This document shows positions 7,235 to 15,916 of a stretch of 64,000 nt of DNA, piece by piece. A model generated the notes under the pieces. It worked only from the letters and a program-made list of their open reading frames with translations. It did no database searches and had not been told where the DNA came from. A program made the position numbers and the translations under genes. This DNA comes from Lactiplantibacillus pentosus (lineage in GTDB: Bacteria > Bacillota > Bacilli > Lactobacillales > Lactobacillaceae): NCBI RefSeq assembly GCF_003641185.1, contig NZ_CP032757.1, positions 2,480,001-2,544,000 on the forward strand. Direction: 5' to 3'. Position 1 is the stretch's first letter; each line of letters begins with the position of its first letter.

Positions 7235-9229
7235 TTATTCATGTGATAAACTTTCGACCGGATCTAACCGGGCGGCCATGTGGGCTGGTGCTAAGGCGGC
7301 CAGCAGACTAATAACCACGCTGACAGTCACCCCACCGAGCATGGCTGCACCGGAGATTCGAACGATTGGATACTTAATCAGACTGTAAATTGCCATGTTT
7401 CCAAGTAATTGCCAACCTTCTGCGAATAGCAAGCCCATCACGGCGGCTAAGACCCCAATCGTCAAGGCTTCCGCGAAGAACAGGTGGCTGATATCGCGCT
7501 TGCGGGCACCCAGCGCACGTAAGACCCCGATTTCACGCGTCCGTTCCGATACACTGACATACAACACGACAATAATCATGATGGCTGAAACTAATAAGGC
7601 AATGCCGGCCACCCCAGTTAATACGTTAGTGGCTAAACGAATATACGTATTCAATGAATCAATTAAATCACCGATTCCCGTATAGTTATACTGTTGCTTC
7701 TTATTGTTACCCTTGATGGCCTTGATCTTGTGTTCAACTTGCTTAACATGCGACAATTTGTCGATTTGGACGATGGCAAAGTTTGGCCGGTATTGGACGT
7801 TTTTATCACTCAACATCCGTTTGACCGTCTTCGGTAGGACGACAACATTGGTGTCATCACTGCCCGTAATCCCACTGACCGTGACTGTCTTGTTGACCGT
7901 GACGGCTTGATTCTTGCGATTAACCGTTGCCATTTTAAGCGTCAGCTTCTTGTTCAACGCTTTTTGATAGTCCTTTTTACCGACCATCTTCTTGGCCAAC
8001 TTCCGACCAATCAAGACTTCGTTGTTGCCAGGACGCGTCCCGTTCTTGATCGTTTTGTTCAAGATCGTCGGATTATCCGTCTGAAGACTCGCTGTGACCG
8101 TGGTCTTCTTATAGCTGGCCTACGCACTGGTGTAATAGCCCAATTCCGCAGACTGGACGTGCTTGATTCCCGCCAATTGTTTGGCATTAGCTGCCGTCAC
8201 TTCCGCATTTTTAGCCGCGGTCACTTGTTCTTGATTGACAGCGTTCTTATATTCAGCGGCCGTAGTCGCTTTTTTCCGCGCGGCCGTGCTGACTTTACTC
8301 GTCTTTTTCGAGACCTGCACCGCTGTCGGATTGACTTGCGACGTAATCTGATGATTCATGTAATTTTGAATCCCCGAACCGAGCCCCAGCATGACGACGA
8401 TACTACTGATCCCAGTCGATGAACCGAAGATAATCAGCAAGTAACGCAGCCACATCCGGCGCATATGCTGCATCGACATGTGGAACATTTGCCGAAAACC
8501 CAGCGTCCGGTACTGCATCGGTTGCTTTTCGACTTCATCAAACGGTGCCCCGATGACTAATTCATCGTGAATCTGGCCATCATCCAAATGCACGATGCGC
8601 GTCCCATAGTCGGCAACTTCTTGCGAGTGGGTCACCGTGATGACCAACTTACCTTCCGCCGCGATCGAATAGAGGATGTCCATGACTTCCTGGGTGTTTT
8701 CACTATCTAGGGCCCCAGTTGGTTCATCCGCAATAATAATGTCCGGATCACTCGCCAGTGCCCGCGCGATTGCGACCCGTTGCTTTTGCCCACCGGACAA
8801 TTCATTGGGATATTGATGCGTCTGTTGTTCCAGCCCGACCCGTTTTAACAGATCCTTGGTCCGCTGCACCTGTTGCGCATGCGGTTCTTTGGTCATCTTG
8901 AGCGATAACATGACGTTATCAAGGACAGTTAAGTAACTTACCAAGTTGAAGTTTTGAAAGATAAACCCAATCGTTTCACGGCGATACCGGTCCATTTGGC
9001 GGACATTCATCGAACGCAAAGACTGACCATCAAGTAACACATCCCCGTCGTAATGATGATCTAGTCCCCCAATGATGTTCATCAGCGTTGATTTCCCACC
9101 GCCGGACTCCCCAAGAATTGAAATAAACTCCCCACGATCAAAGTTTAAATTAATGCCTTTCAAGATGACATTTTCTTGGTGATTTAAGGTATAGGCCTTA
9201 CGAATATCATGTAATTCTAAAAAGCTCAT
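7235..9229 (-). pseudogene. MacB-like ABC transporter (ATPase plus FtsX permease), interrupted by an in-frame TAG
   Basis: One 664-codon reading frame is split by a TAG at 8120-8122. The codons after it stay in frame and continue coding (ASYKKTTVTASLQ), so this is a nonsense change and not a frameshift. Part 1 (369 aa) has the ATPase: Walker A GESGGGKST (40-48), signature ELSGGQKQR, Walker [13 protein letters not shown], then the first permease helix and a Lys/Ala-rich extracytoplasmic stretch. Part 2 holds three FtsX-type helices with the SERTREIGVLRALGA cytoplasmic loop. Such fused proteins export peptides or sense cell-wall stress. Without read-through the permease is incomplete; a TTG at 8060-8062 could restart part 2, but it has no good ribosome site. 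Confidence 0.8.
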
Positions 9230-9535
9230 ATATGTACCTCCACTATTTTTTATCGGACATTCCCCACGATGCTTTTCCTCAGTATTAACATTGCGATTTT
9301 TGGTGAATGATGTAAAGTGTTATTGAATACCAGGGTTCAACGTTTATTATCAAAATTATAATCATCCTAAATCCGATGGCACCGCGTGTTTGTTAGTTAC
9401 AATTTGTAAAATATTGCGGTTTAGTGGTCGTATTTAAATCAAAAATTTTCATATTCTGTCAGGACAGTTAGCACCCCAGCTGCGTCTAAATTAGCATGAG
9501 CTTGGTGTCGAACCCCACAGTTTCAAGATGTACAC
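9230..9535. other. Upstream region of the MacB-like operon
   Basis: No gene seen. The ATG at 9229 is preceded by GTGGAGGTACATAT. The AT-rich segment 9330-9440 contains the inverted repeat TTTACAAATTGTAA (minus strand) and several -10-like hexamers, so the operon promoter probably lies here; I could not choose one. Confidence 0.4.
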
Positions 9536-9573
9536 AAAAACAGGTAACCACTGTGATTGATGGTTACCCGTTT
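9536..9573 (-). terminator. Terminator of the 63-residue membrane protein gene
   Basis: Stem GGTAACCA/TGGTTACC extended by flanking A/T pairs, with five T on the minus strand, ~75 bp past the stop codon at 9645. Confidence 0.65.
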
Positions 9574-9644
9574 ATGACTAATTTGATGACTCGTATAGAC
9601 CGTCTTTGATACTCACCCGGCACGCACGATTGAAGGTCTCGATT

Positions 9645-9836
9645 TCATTTAAAAAACGACCGCTTCGTCACGACGCGATAAATCGCATCCGCCAATCCGG
9701 TCACAAAGACCACGATCAGACCGGCGAATTGCAGCCACGGCACCTGTTGTTCGATGGCTTGAACTTCACTGCCGAGCCAGAAGACGATCAACCCGACGAC
9801 AATAATAATACTTTCGATAATGTTTAATTTTCGCAT
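9645..9836 (-). CDS. Small two-helix membrane protein (63 aa)
   Basis: Family not recognised. Two hydrophobic segments (about 7-24 and 32-52) are separated by a short polar loop (GSEVQAIEQQ), and the end is basic (RVVTKRSFFK), which puts both termini inside. AAGAGGAGTTCAGG precedes the ATG. It is a single gene with its own terminator. A regulatory or stress membrane peptide is possible, but the sequence gives no function. Confidence 0.65.
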   Translation of the reverse strand: MRKLNIIESIIIVVGLIVFWLGSEVQAIEQQVPWLQFAGLIVVFVTGLADAIYRVVTKRSFFK

Positions 9837-10116
9837 CCTGAACTCCTCTTATGCCGCCCCACCATTCAGTTTCAGGCTGGTCAGCGGGCTTAACTTTGAT
9901 ATAGGACTATTATAACCTGCTGGACTGGAATGCGCAGGTGATTTTCGGGGTTATTCTGCGGAAATTTGCATGGGTGGCATGTGGCATACTGACTGGGGGA
10001 CAAATTGGTGTGGCTTATTTATTTTCATTAAATATATGATATGATTAATTTTGCGTTGCGTTTTTATTTACATATCACTAGAAATAGATGCCAAGCTTGC
10101 GCTCAAGCACCTATTC
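9837..10116. other. Intergenic region between divergent genes
   Basis: No gene seen. AT-rich stretch at 10015-10050 with overlapping TATGAT hexamers is the likely promoter zone for the Lys/Ser-repeat gene; no clear -35 box was found. Confidence 0.35.
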
Positions 10117-10155
10117 CAAACTAGCACGTATCGGGGAAAATAACGTGCTAGTTTG
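10117..10155 (+). promoter_or_regulatory. Stable hairpin in the leader of the Lys/Ser-repeat gene
   Basis: CAAACTAGCACGT pairs with ACGTGCTAGTTTG, a 13-bp perfect stem with a 13-nt loop, 45 bp before the start codon. No T-run follows, so it is more likely an mRNA-stability or regulatory element than a terminator. Confidence 0.5.
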
Positions 10156-10199
10156 TATCGTCGTAACTGTTAAATGAACAATTCATATTTGGAGGAATT

Positions 10200-11411
10200 A
10201 TGGACACTTTTGCCGAGATTATGTTTTTCATCTCATTATTGATAGCCATCTACTTTATCTGCCGGGGAATTTTCAAACTTGTTAAGGGTGGTGGCGCCAA
10301 ACAATCATTTAAGTACGGATTAATCGCGCTGGCTGCTTCTTTGCTGTTTGTAATCGTCGGCATAATCGCCAATCCAGTCAAGACGACCACAAGCCACCAA
10401 GACAGGATTGCAAAGGCCCAAACGAGTCGGACATCAAAGAAACACACTCAAACTAAAAGTGCTGATAAAAGTGCTAGCAAGAAACAGTCTAGCAAATCCA
10501 ACAGTAAAAAAGCTAATTCCAAGAAGTCCGCTTCTCACAAATCTAGCACCAAAAAAGTGAGTTCAAAAAAGGCTACTTCTCACAAATCTAGCACCAAAAA
10601 AACGAGCTCCAAGAAGTCTGTTTCTCACAAATCCAACAGCAAAAAAGCTAGTTCTATGAAGTCCGCTTCTCACAAATCTAGCACCAAAAAAGTGAGTTCA
10701 AAAAAGGCTACTTCTCACAAATCTAGCACCAAAAAAACGAGCTCCAAGAAGTCTGTTTCTCACAAATCCAACAGCAAAAAAGCTAGTTCTATGAAGTCCG
10801 CTTCTCACAAATCTAGCACCAAAAAGCAGACTTCAAAGAGCAGCCAAGCCACTAAAAAGACAATGGCCCAAAAATCTTCAAGCAAGCGTGAGTCTAAAAG
10901 CAAAAAGGCTACTAAAAAGCACTATAATTTCAGTAAAATTGAGCTTGGTATGACTAAATCACAAGTGATTGCCATCCTAGGAAAACCCACAGACCAAAAC
11001 TCAAGCACACTTATTTACGGATCAGCTGACTTGGATTTTGATCATGATAAATTATTTGATGGCTCTCCTCGTAAAATCCACAAAGCTGCCAACAAAAAAG
11101 CAAAGGCTGAGGCTAAAAAAGCTAGTCGTAAAAAAGTAAATGCAAGTCAACTCAAATCATTTGCAAAAGTCTTTGGTCAAAAGGATGTCGAAACCTTACA
11201 AAGAAATGTCGGCATTGCGTACTCATCGACTGAAACGCCTCAAGGCATGGCTTATGGCTGGAAAACCAATTATGGCATGTTGTATCGTCTGGATGATAGC
11301 GAGACTGGTCTGACACACGTTTATAAAGGCGGTCTCGGTGACGATGGAACCGAACTGTATGTTGGACAGACAATCAAGCAAAAACAACGCAGAAGTTATT
11401 ACTACTATTAA
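10200..11411 (+). CDS. Membrane-anchored Lys/Ser-repeat protein with C-terminal BamE-like (SmpA/OmlA) domain
   Basis: 403 residues; ATG after GGAGG. Two hydrophobic segments (about 5-27 and 36-58) anchor the N-terminus. Residues ~75-235 are nearly all Lys, Ser, Thr, Ala and His, built from a 15-residue unit (SHKSSTKKxSSKKxx) that repeats in blocks of three. Residues ~241-270 (YNFSKIELGMTKSQVIAILGKP) match the start of the SmpA/OmlA fold found in small Gram-positive surface proteins. The rest contains a Lys/Ala-rich insertion and a hydrophobic core ending YYYY. The polycationic linker could bind teichoic acid, DNA or membrane phosphates. The gene stands alone between a leader hairpin and a terminator. 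Function unknown. Confidence 0.75.
   Translation: MDTFAEIMFFISLLIAIYFICRGIFKLVKGGGAKQSFKYGLIALAASLLFVIVGIIANPVKTTTSHQDRIAKAQTSRTSKKHTQTKSADKSASKKQSSKSNSKKANSKKSASHKSSTKKVSSKKATSHKSSTKKTSSKKSVSHKSNSKKASSMKSASHKSSTKKVSSKKATSHKSSTKKTSSKKSVSHKSNSKKASSMKSASHKSSTKKQTSKSSQATKKTMAQKSSSKRESKSKKATKKHYNFSKIELGMTKSQVIAILGKPTDQNSSTLIYGSADLDFDHDKLFDGSPRKIHKAANKKAKAEAKKASRKKVNASQLKSFAKVFGQKDVETLQRNVGIAYSSTETPQGMAYGWKTNYGMLYRLDDSETGLTHVYKGGLGDDGTELYVGQTIKQKQRRSYYYY
10526..10825 (+). repeat. Perfect 135-bp tandem repeat inside the Lys/Ser-rich gene (2.2 copies)
   Basis: Copies start at 10526, 10661 and 10796 (the last only ~30 bp). Each 135-bp unit codes for 45 residues made of three related 15-mers. Identity of the two full copies at DNA level points to recent duplication and likely length variation between strains. 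Confidence 0.9.
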
Positions 11412-11543
11412 TGCGTGAAGCAATTAATCAGTTGCTTTCACAACAGTATTTGCAGATGTCTATGCCATCAGAATTGCCTTTCATTTGCTAATCGCACATT
11501 TAACCAAATTAACGACGTCATTACGTTAAAACACAAACTTATT

Positions 11544-11611
11544 AAAAGCGCCCGAACACTGATTGAGTCTTGTTTATGCCAACAAGACTCAATCAGCATT
11601 CGGGTGCTTTT
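11544..11611. terminator. Bidirectional terminator
   Basis: Long near-perfect stem: AAAAGCGCCCGAACACTGAT ... with ATCAGCATTCGGGTGCTTTT, closed by a short loop after TTGTT. T-runs occur on both sides. It ends the Lys/Ser-repeat gene and would block read-through from the pgi side. Confidence 0.8.
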
Positions 11612-11640
11612 GATTATCAATTGTATTTTGATAAATACCA

Positions 11641-11714
11641 AAAAAACTCCGAAACGCATCGGACGTTTAGGAACCACCATGGGAACCATTACACGTCCAA
11701 CCGCGTTTCAGAGC
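11641..11714 (-). terminator. Terminator of pgi
   Basis: CTCTGAAACGC and GGACGT pair with ACGTCC and GCGTTTCGGAG, followed by TTTTTT on the minus strand, 37 bp after the pgi stop. The loop contains a second short pairing (GGTTCC and GGAACC types). Confidence 0.7.
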
Positions 11715-11750
11715 TTCATTATATTTAATCAGTTATTAGCCGACAACGTC

Positions 11751-13103
11751 CTAGTCACTAAGGCGTGCAGTTAACTTCTTCGTTAATTCTTCATAGCCAG
11801 GCTTGCCAAGTAAAGCAAACATGTTGTTCTTGTAAGCTTCAACACCTGGTTGGTTGAATGGGTTGATACCATTCAAGTAACCAGAGATGGCAACAGCAGC
11901 TTCAAAGAAGTACATCGTGTAACCTAAGGTGTAGGCATCTTGTGAAGGAATGTTAACGACCATGTTAGGAACACCGCCATCAACGTGGGCCATGATAACC
12001 CCTTCGAAGGCTTTAGTGTTAACTTGAGCCATCGTCTTACCTTCAAGATACTTCAAACCATCAAGGTTTTCGGCTTCCTTAGGAATGTCAACGTCGCTAG
12101 TGGCGTTGTCAACTTTAACGACCGTTTCCATCAAGTTACGACGACCTTCTTGGATATATTGACCCAAGGAGTGTAAGTCGGTCGTAAAGTTAGCTGATGA
12201 TGGGTAGATCCCCTTTTGGTCTTTCCCTTCGGATTCACCCATTAATTGCTTCCACCATTCTGAGAACATCGCCATGTTTGGTTCGTAGTTTTCAAGAATT
12301 TCAGTGGTATAGCCCTTCCGGTACAAAATGTTCCGGTAAGCAGCATATTGGTAAGCTTCGTTTTTAGTTAAGTCAGCATCTTTGTATTCGTTTGAAGCGT
12401 CAGCAGCACCCTTCATTAATGAATCGATGTCGCCACCTGAAACGGCAATTGGTAATAAACCAACTGGGGTTAAGACAGTGAAGCGGCCACCAACATCATC
12501 AGGAATAACAAAGGTTTCGTAGCCTTCAGCGTCAGCTTCTTGCTTCAAAGCACCACGTTTGCGGTCAGTAGTGGCATAGATCCGGCTCTTAGCGCCTTCT
12601 TCACCATACTTCGCGATCAAACGTTCCTTGAAGACACGGAATGCGATTGAAGGTTCAGTCGTCGTACCAGACTTCGAAATGATGTTAACAGAGAAGTCGC
12701 GGTCGCCGATCAAGTGAATCAAATCGTTGACGTATGAAGATGAGATTGAATTCCCAGCAAAGACAACTTGTGGGAATTTACGGTCTTCACGTGAAAGTGA
12801 TGACCAGAAAGTTTCGTGTAAGAATTCAATGGCTGCCCGTGCACCGAGGTATGAACCACCAATCCCGATTACAACGAGGACGTCAGAGTCGTCTTGAATC
12901 TTCTTTGCAGCGGTTTTGATCCGTGCAAATTCTTCCTTATCGTAATCTGTTGGTAAATTTAACCAGCCGCGGAAATCATTACCGGCGCCGGTTCCTTCAC
13001 GCAGCTCCTTATCAGCAGCTGTGACCATAGCTTGCATTTCGCCAAGTTCGTTGTCATGGACGAACTTAGTTAAATTAGAGCTGTCAAATGAAATGTGTGC
13101 CAT
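11751..13103 (-). CDS. pgi: Glucose-6-phosphate isomerase
   Basis: Interconverts glucose-6-phosphate and fructose-6-phosphate in the cytoplasm; feeds glycolysis and the phosphoketolase branch. 450 residues, the usual length of the short Gram-positive form. The sugar-phosphate-binding motifs are clear: [25 protein letters not shown] and, near the C-terminus, the block around [21 protein letters not shown] lies ahead of the ATG. It is a single gene between its terminator and a 220-bp upstream region; the next upstream gene is a sugar transporter with its own terminator, so pgi has its own promoter. Confidence 0.97.
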   Translation of the reverse strand: MAHISFDSSNLTKFVHDNELGEMQAMVTAADKELREGTGAGNDFRGWLNLPTDYDKEEFARIKTAAKKIQDDSDVLVVIGIGGSYLGARAAIEFLHETFWSSLSREDRKFPQVVFAGNSISSSYVNDLIHLIGDRDFSVNIISKSGTTTEPSIAFRVFKERLIAKYGEEGAKSRIYATTDRKRGALKQEADAEGYETFVIPDDVGGRFTVLTPVGLLPIAVSGGDIDSLMKGAADASNEYKDADLTKNEAYQYAAYRNILYRKGYTTEILENYEPNMAMFSEWWKQLMGESEGKDQKGIYPSSANFTTDLHSLGQYIQEGRRNLMETVVKVDNATSDVDIPKEAENLDGLKYLEGKTMAQVNTKAFEGVIMAHVDGGVPNMVVNIPSQDAYTLGYTMYFFEAAVAISGYLNGINPFNQPGVEAYKNNMFALLGKPGYEELTKKLTARLSD

Positions 13104-13233
13104 TTACTATTACCTCTTTCTTTACGTATTTACATGTCATATTATACAATAGCTCATCACATAATGAAAAGCGCTTCCCCCCTTTTTTCGTAAATTTTCG
13201 CAATTTATGTAAAAAATAAATATCCTTATCAAC

Positions 13234-13270
13234 AAAAAAGGTGCTGATAACTAGACGTTACCGCACCTTT
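13234..13270 (-). terminator. Terminator of the GlcU-type transporter gene
   Basis: AAAGGTGC pairs with GCACCTTT, and the inner GGTAAC with GTTATC, followed by six T on the minus strand. Confidence 0.75.
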
Positions 13271-13323
13271 GACGAATCTTCTTAAATCATAAATTACAAT
13301 ATTAATGTTTTAGTAAAGTTTTA

Positions 13324-14181
13324 CTAAGCCTTCATCAACGAGAGGGCCACGCCACCCACGATGACTAAAATCGAACCGATGACCACGTAGACCATTTCAC
13401 GCTTGGTTTTATGTTCACCTAAGAGGTAGATACTCCCGAACGTGGAAATAACGATTCCCATTTGTGACAGTGAGTAAGCCACCGCTTGGCCAATCTGTGC
13501 CATTGCCATGAACATGAAGAGATTCCCCACGCCCCAGACAAGGCCCGTCACGATGTTACGATACGTTGCCTTAACGACCCATGGCTTGTCTTTGAAGGAC
13601 CAAATCAAGGCCCCGAGCAACATCCCGACAGCTTGTGGCATCACGACTGCTTGCGCATTGACATTACCATAATGGACAACGATGGTATAACCAGCGTAAC
13701 CAATAGTCGATAAAATCAAGGCACGAATCCCAACGCCCCAGTTTTCGGAAGCACTACGGTTCGGGTCAGTCTTATCAGTTAAGGAAGTCAGTACGGCCCC
13801 AGCAATCAACACGATAACGGAGATCGAGCCGATCCAGTACATATTACCATGCCATTCGTTAAATAACAGCACCCCAGCCAACGCATTGGCAACCAGTTGC
13901 ATCCCGGTTGAAATTGGGGTCGTCCGTGAGATCCCGACGGCTTTCATTGACGTAAATTGTTGCCCTTGACCAATACTCCAGAATAACCCTGAAACAATCC
14001 CAATCAACCAAATTTTGCTTGTTAAAGATGGTTGTTCAACTGCCCAGAGTGCTAAGCCGAATACTAAGGCCCCCATGGTCATCCCAAGGGTCTGTTGCCG
14101 GGCGGTTCCGCCCATTCGACCACTAATTAAGCCGATACTGCCCCACGCGATCGCGGGGATCAGTGCAATTAGAATTCCCAT
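13324..14181 (-). CDS. glcU: Glucose/ribose porter-family sugar transporter (GlcU-like)
   Basis: Proton-coupled, non-PTS sugar uptake protein of the drug/metabolite superfamily, 285 residues with ten hydrophobic helices. Family landmarks are the N-terminal IPAIAWGSIGLISGRMGG, the FWSIGQGQQF segment in helix 4 and AGVLLFNEWHG. The C-terminus is VVIGSILVIVGGVALS. Substrate is probably glucose by family and by closeness to pgi; ribose transport has also been reported for relatives. The gene is monocistronic, between hairpins on both sides. Confidence 0.85.
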   Translation of the reverse strand: MGILIALIPAIAWGSIGLISGRMGGTARQQTLGMTMGALVFGLALWAVEQPSLTSKIWLIGIVSGLFWSIGQGQQFTSMKAVGISRTTPISTGMQLVANALAGVLLFNEWHGNMYWIGSISVIVLIAGAVLTSLTDKTDPNRSASENWGVGIRALILSTIGYAGYTIVVHYGNVNAQAVVMPQAVGMLLGALIWSFKDKPWVVKATYRNIVTGLVWGVGNLFMFMAMAQIGQAVAYSLSQMGIVISTFGSIYLLGEHKTKREMVYVVIGSILVIVGGVALSLMKA

Positions 14182-14335
14182 TACTAATAATCCTCATTTC
14201 TATGTTTTCTCTCTTGCCATACGACAAAGAAATATTTTACCAGTTAAGTAACCGTTTTACCAGTCACAATCAGGGATTCAGCACTAAATATAATTATATT
14301 TATATTTTCATGAATTCGTTTTCTTTATCGATAGA

Positions 14336-14362
14336 GACCGTTTTCAATTAATGAAAACGGTC
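14336..14362. terminator. Hairpin after the methyltransferase gene
   Basis: Perfect 11-bp stem GACCGTTTTCA/TGAAAACGGTC with a 5-nt loop, 55 bp past the methyltransferase stop. T-runs are weak, so termination may be partial. Confidence 0.5.
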
Positions 14363-14416
14363 CCCGAAATTACGTTTAAATTTTTTTTATTTGCAGGCAA
14401 AATGATGCCGAAAAAC

Positions 14417-15598
14417 TTACTTATCGAGCGTCAAAACGAGTACTTTTAAGTAGTTACTTGCCAAGTACGCCTTGCGCGTCACAAAGTCTGCTGGTAAACG
14501 GAACGTCTCACTCAGCGTAAAGTGCCGGTCGCTGCCAACAAAGGCTGCCGTGACCGCAGCTTTAAACTTCTTCATTGAGAAGTTGTTGGCGGTCGTCGCA
14601 ATCACCAGTTGGCCATCACGCCGAACAACTGGCAACGTAGCGGTCAATAAATCCGTCAAGTCAGTGGCAACTTGGAACTTCTGCTTCTTGACCCGTGCAA
14701 AGGTCGGTGCCGTCACAACGACCACATCGTAACTTAAATGATGCTTTTGCGCATAGTCCAGGTAGCGATTGACTTCAATTGCCCGAATTTCTTGCTTGTC
14801 TGGGTCGATATTGTTGACTGCTAATTGGTCCGCCGTCTCCTTAGCGCCCTTCTTGCTCGTTTCAATCGAGATCGTTTTAGCGGCGCCAGCAACTGCGGCA
14901 GCAGCCGTCACCCCGTTCTCTTGACTAAACAAGTTCAAGACGGTCTTACCTGGCAATTCTGCCCCGGCTAACCAGTCGCGAATTGGTCGCATGTCAAGTA
15001 ACAAGCCCGTGGTCAAATCATCTGCGAGATGTACCGGATAAGTCACGTCGCCTTCCGTTACCAGCAATGGTTCGGGCGCCGCTTCACCAGTCACTAACTG
15101 GCTCTTCAGGTTAGCTTCTTCCACGTTGAAACGCAACTTGGCATAGATCCCCTTGAACTGATGGTCAGTCGCTGCTTCAAAGGCGGCGTAGATCATTTCA
15201 CGTTGTTGATAGACGCCTTGCGCATACCAGGTAAAGACATAATAATCTTGATACCGGTCAATGGCTAGGCCACCCAGACCGTCACCATCGGCATTGAACA
15301 CCCGTTGTGGTAGCTGTGGGTCCAAGCTAGTTGCCCGCCGGACCAAGGCTTGTTTGAACAGCTTGCGGAAGTAGTCAGTCGTTGGCGTCTCGCTTTCATC
15401 TAAGCTCAGCACCCACCCTAATTGCCGGCGATGCTTGGCGACTAAGGCGTAACCCATAAATTGTGAGCTGGCCATTAACGCGATAAAAGAACCGTCCGTT
15501 AACTTCATTGAAGGATCTTTTAAGTCATCTTGGACGAGCAGTGGATAGCCGTCCTTGACCTTACGCTGGGAATTACCCGTAATTTGTACTCTTTGCAT
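14417..15598 (-). CDS. SAM-dependent rRNA (cytosine-C5) methyltransferase, RlmI-like
   Basis: Likely modifies a cytosine of 23S rRNA. 393 residues: an N-terminal PUA-type RNA-binding domain (~1-75), a central domain with RVFNADGDGLGGLAIDRY typical of RlmI, and a Rossmann domain from ~215 with motif I at VLNLFSQENGVTAAAA and motif IV at VVTAPTF. In RlmI motif IV usually reads DPPxF; here the Asp-Pro is replaced by Thr-Ala, so catalytic detail may differ. Start ATG at 15596-15598 after GGAGAAAC. Single gene. Confidence 0.8.
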   Translation of the reverse strand: MQRVQITGNSQRKVKDGYPLLVQDDLKDPSMKLTDGSFIALMASSQFMGYALVAKHRRQLGWVLSLDESETPTTDYFRKLFKQALVRRATSLDPQLPQRVFNADGDGLGGLAIDRYQDYYVFTWYAQGVYQQREMIYAAFEAATDHQFKGIYAKLRFNVEEANLKSQLVTGEAAPEPLLVTEGDVTYPVHLADDLTTGLLLDMRPIRDWLAGAELPGKTVLNLFSQENGVTAAAAVAGAAKTISIETSKKGAKETADQLAVNNIDPDKQEIRAIEVNRYLDYAQKHHLSYDVVVVTAPTFARVKKQKFQVATDLTDLLTATLPVVRRDGQLVIATTANNFSMKKFKAAVTAAFVGSDRHFTLSETFRLPADFVTRKAYLASNYLKVLVLTLDK

Positions 15599-15837
15599 AT
15601 TAATTGTTTCTCCTATTCATTCTAAAACTTATCTACACTAGTCATGACGCGCTGTTGTGCCTTGTTAAGGGTAACATATTTAGACCGGAAGCGCGAGGTG
15701 CAACGGCCTAATGACGCATTAAGTCCCAAACGTGTGACGTATTCAAACATGATTAGCTGGGCTCGTCGACAGTTGTGTTGCCAGTCACAGCTTCCCCTGA
15801 CCCGCGCCACTTACGCCTCAGTCAGGGTTCATGGCGA
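15599..15837. other. Intergenic region, no gene
   Basis: Short frames on both strands lack ribosome sites. An inverted repeat CCCTGAC/GTCAGGG (about 15795-15827) lies beside the kinase-operon terminator and may be a second terminator. Confidence 0.35.
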
Positions 15838-15875
15838 CAAAAACCGGGCTGGCACGTAACGCCACACCCGGTTCG
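15838..15875 (-). terminator. Terminator of the two-component operon
   Basis: AACCGGG pairs with CCCGGTT, with an inner TGGC/GCCA, and TTTTTG follows on the minus strand, 42 bp past the kinase stop. Confidence 0.75.
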
Positions 15876-15916
15876 TTTAAATCATTAATAGGCCATTCAG
15901 TCGTCATTAACGAACA

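Noticed and set aside
10526..10825. Repeats taken as a CRISPR array
   Set aside because: They are in-frame coding repeats of a Lys/Ser-rich protein with no spacers.
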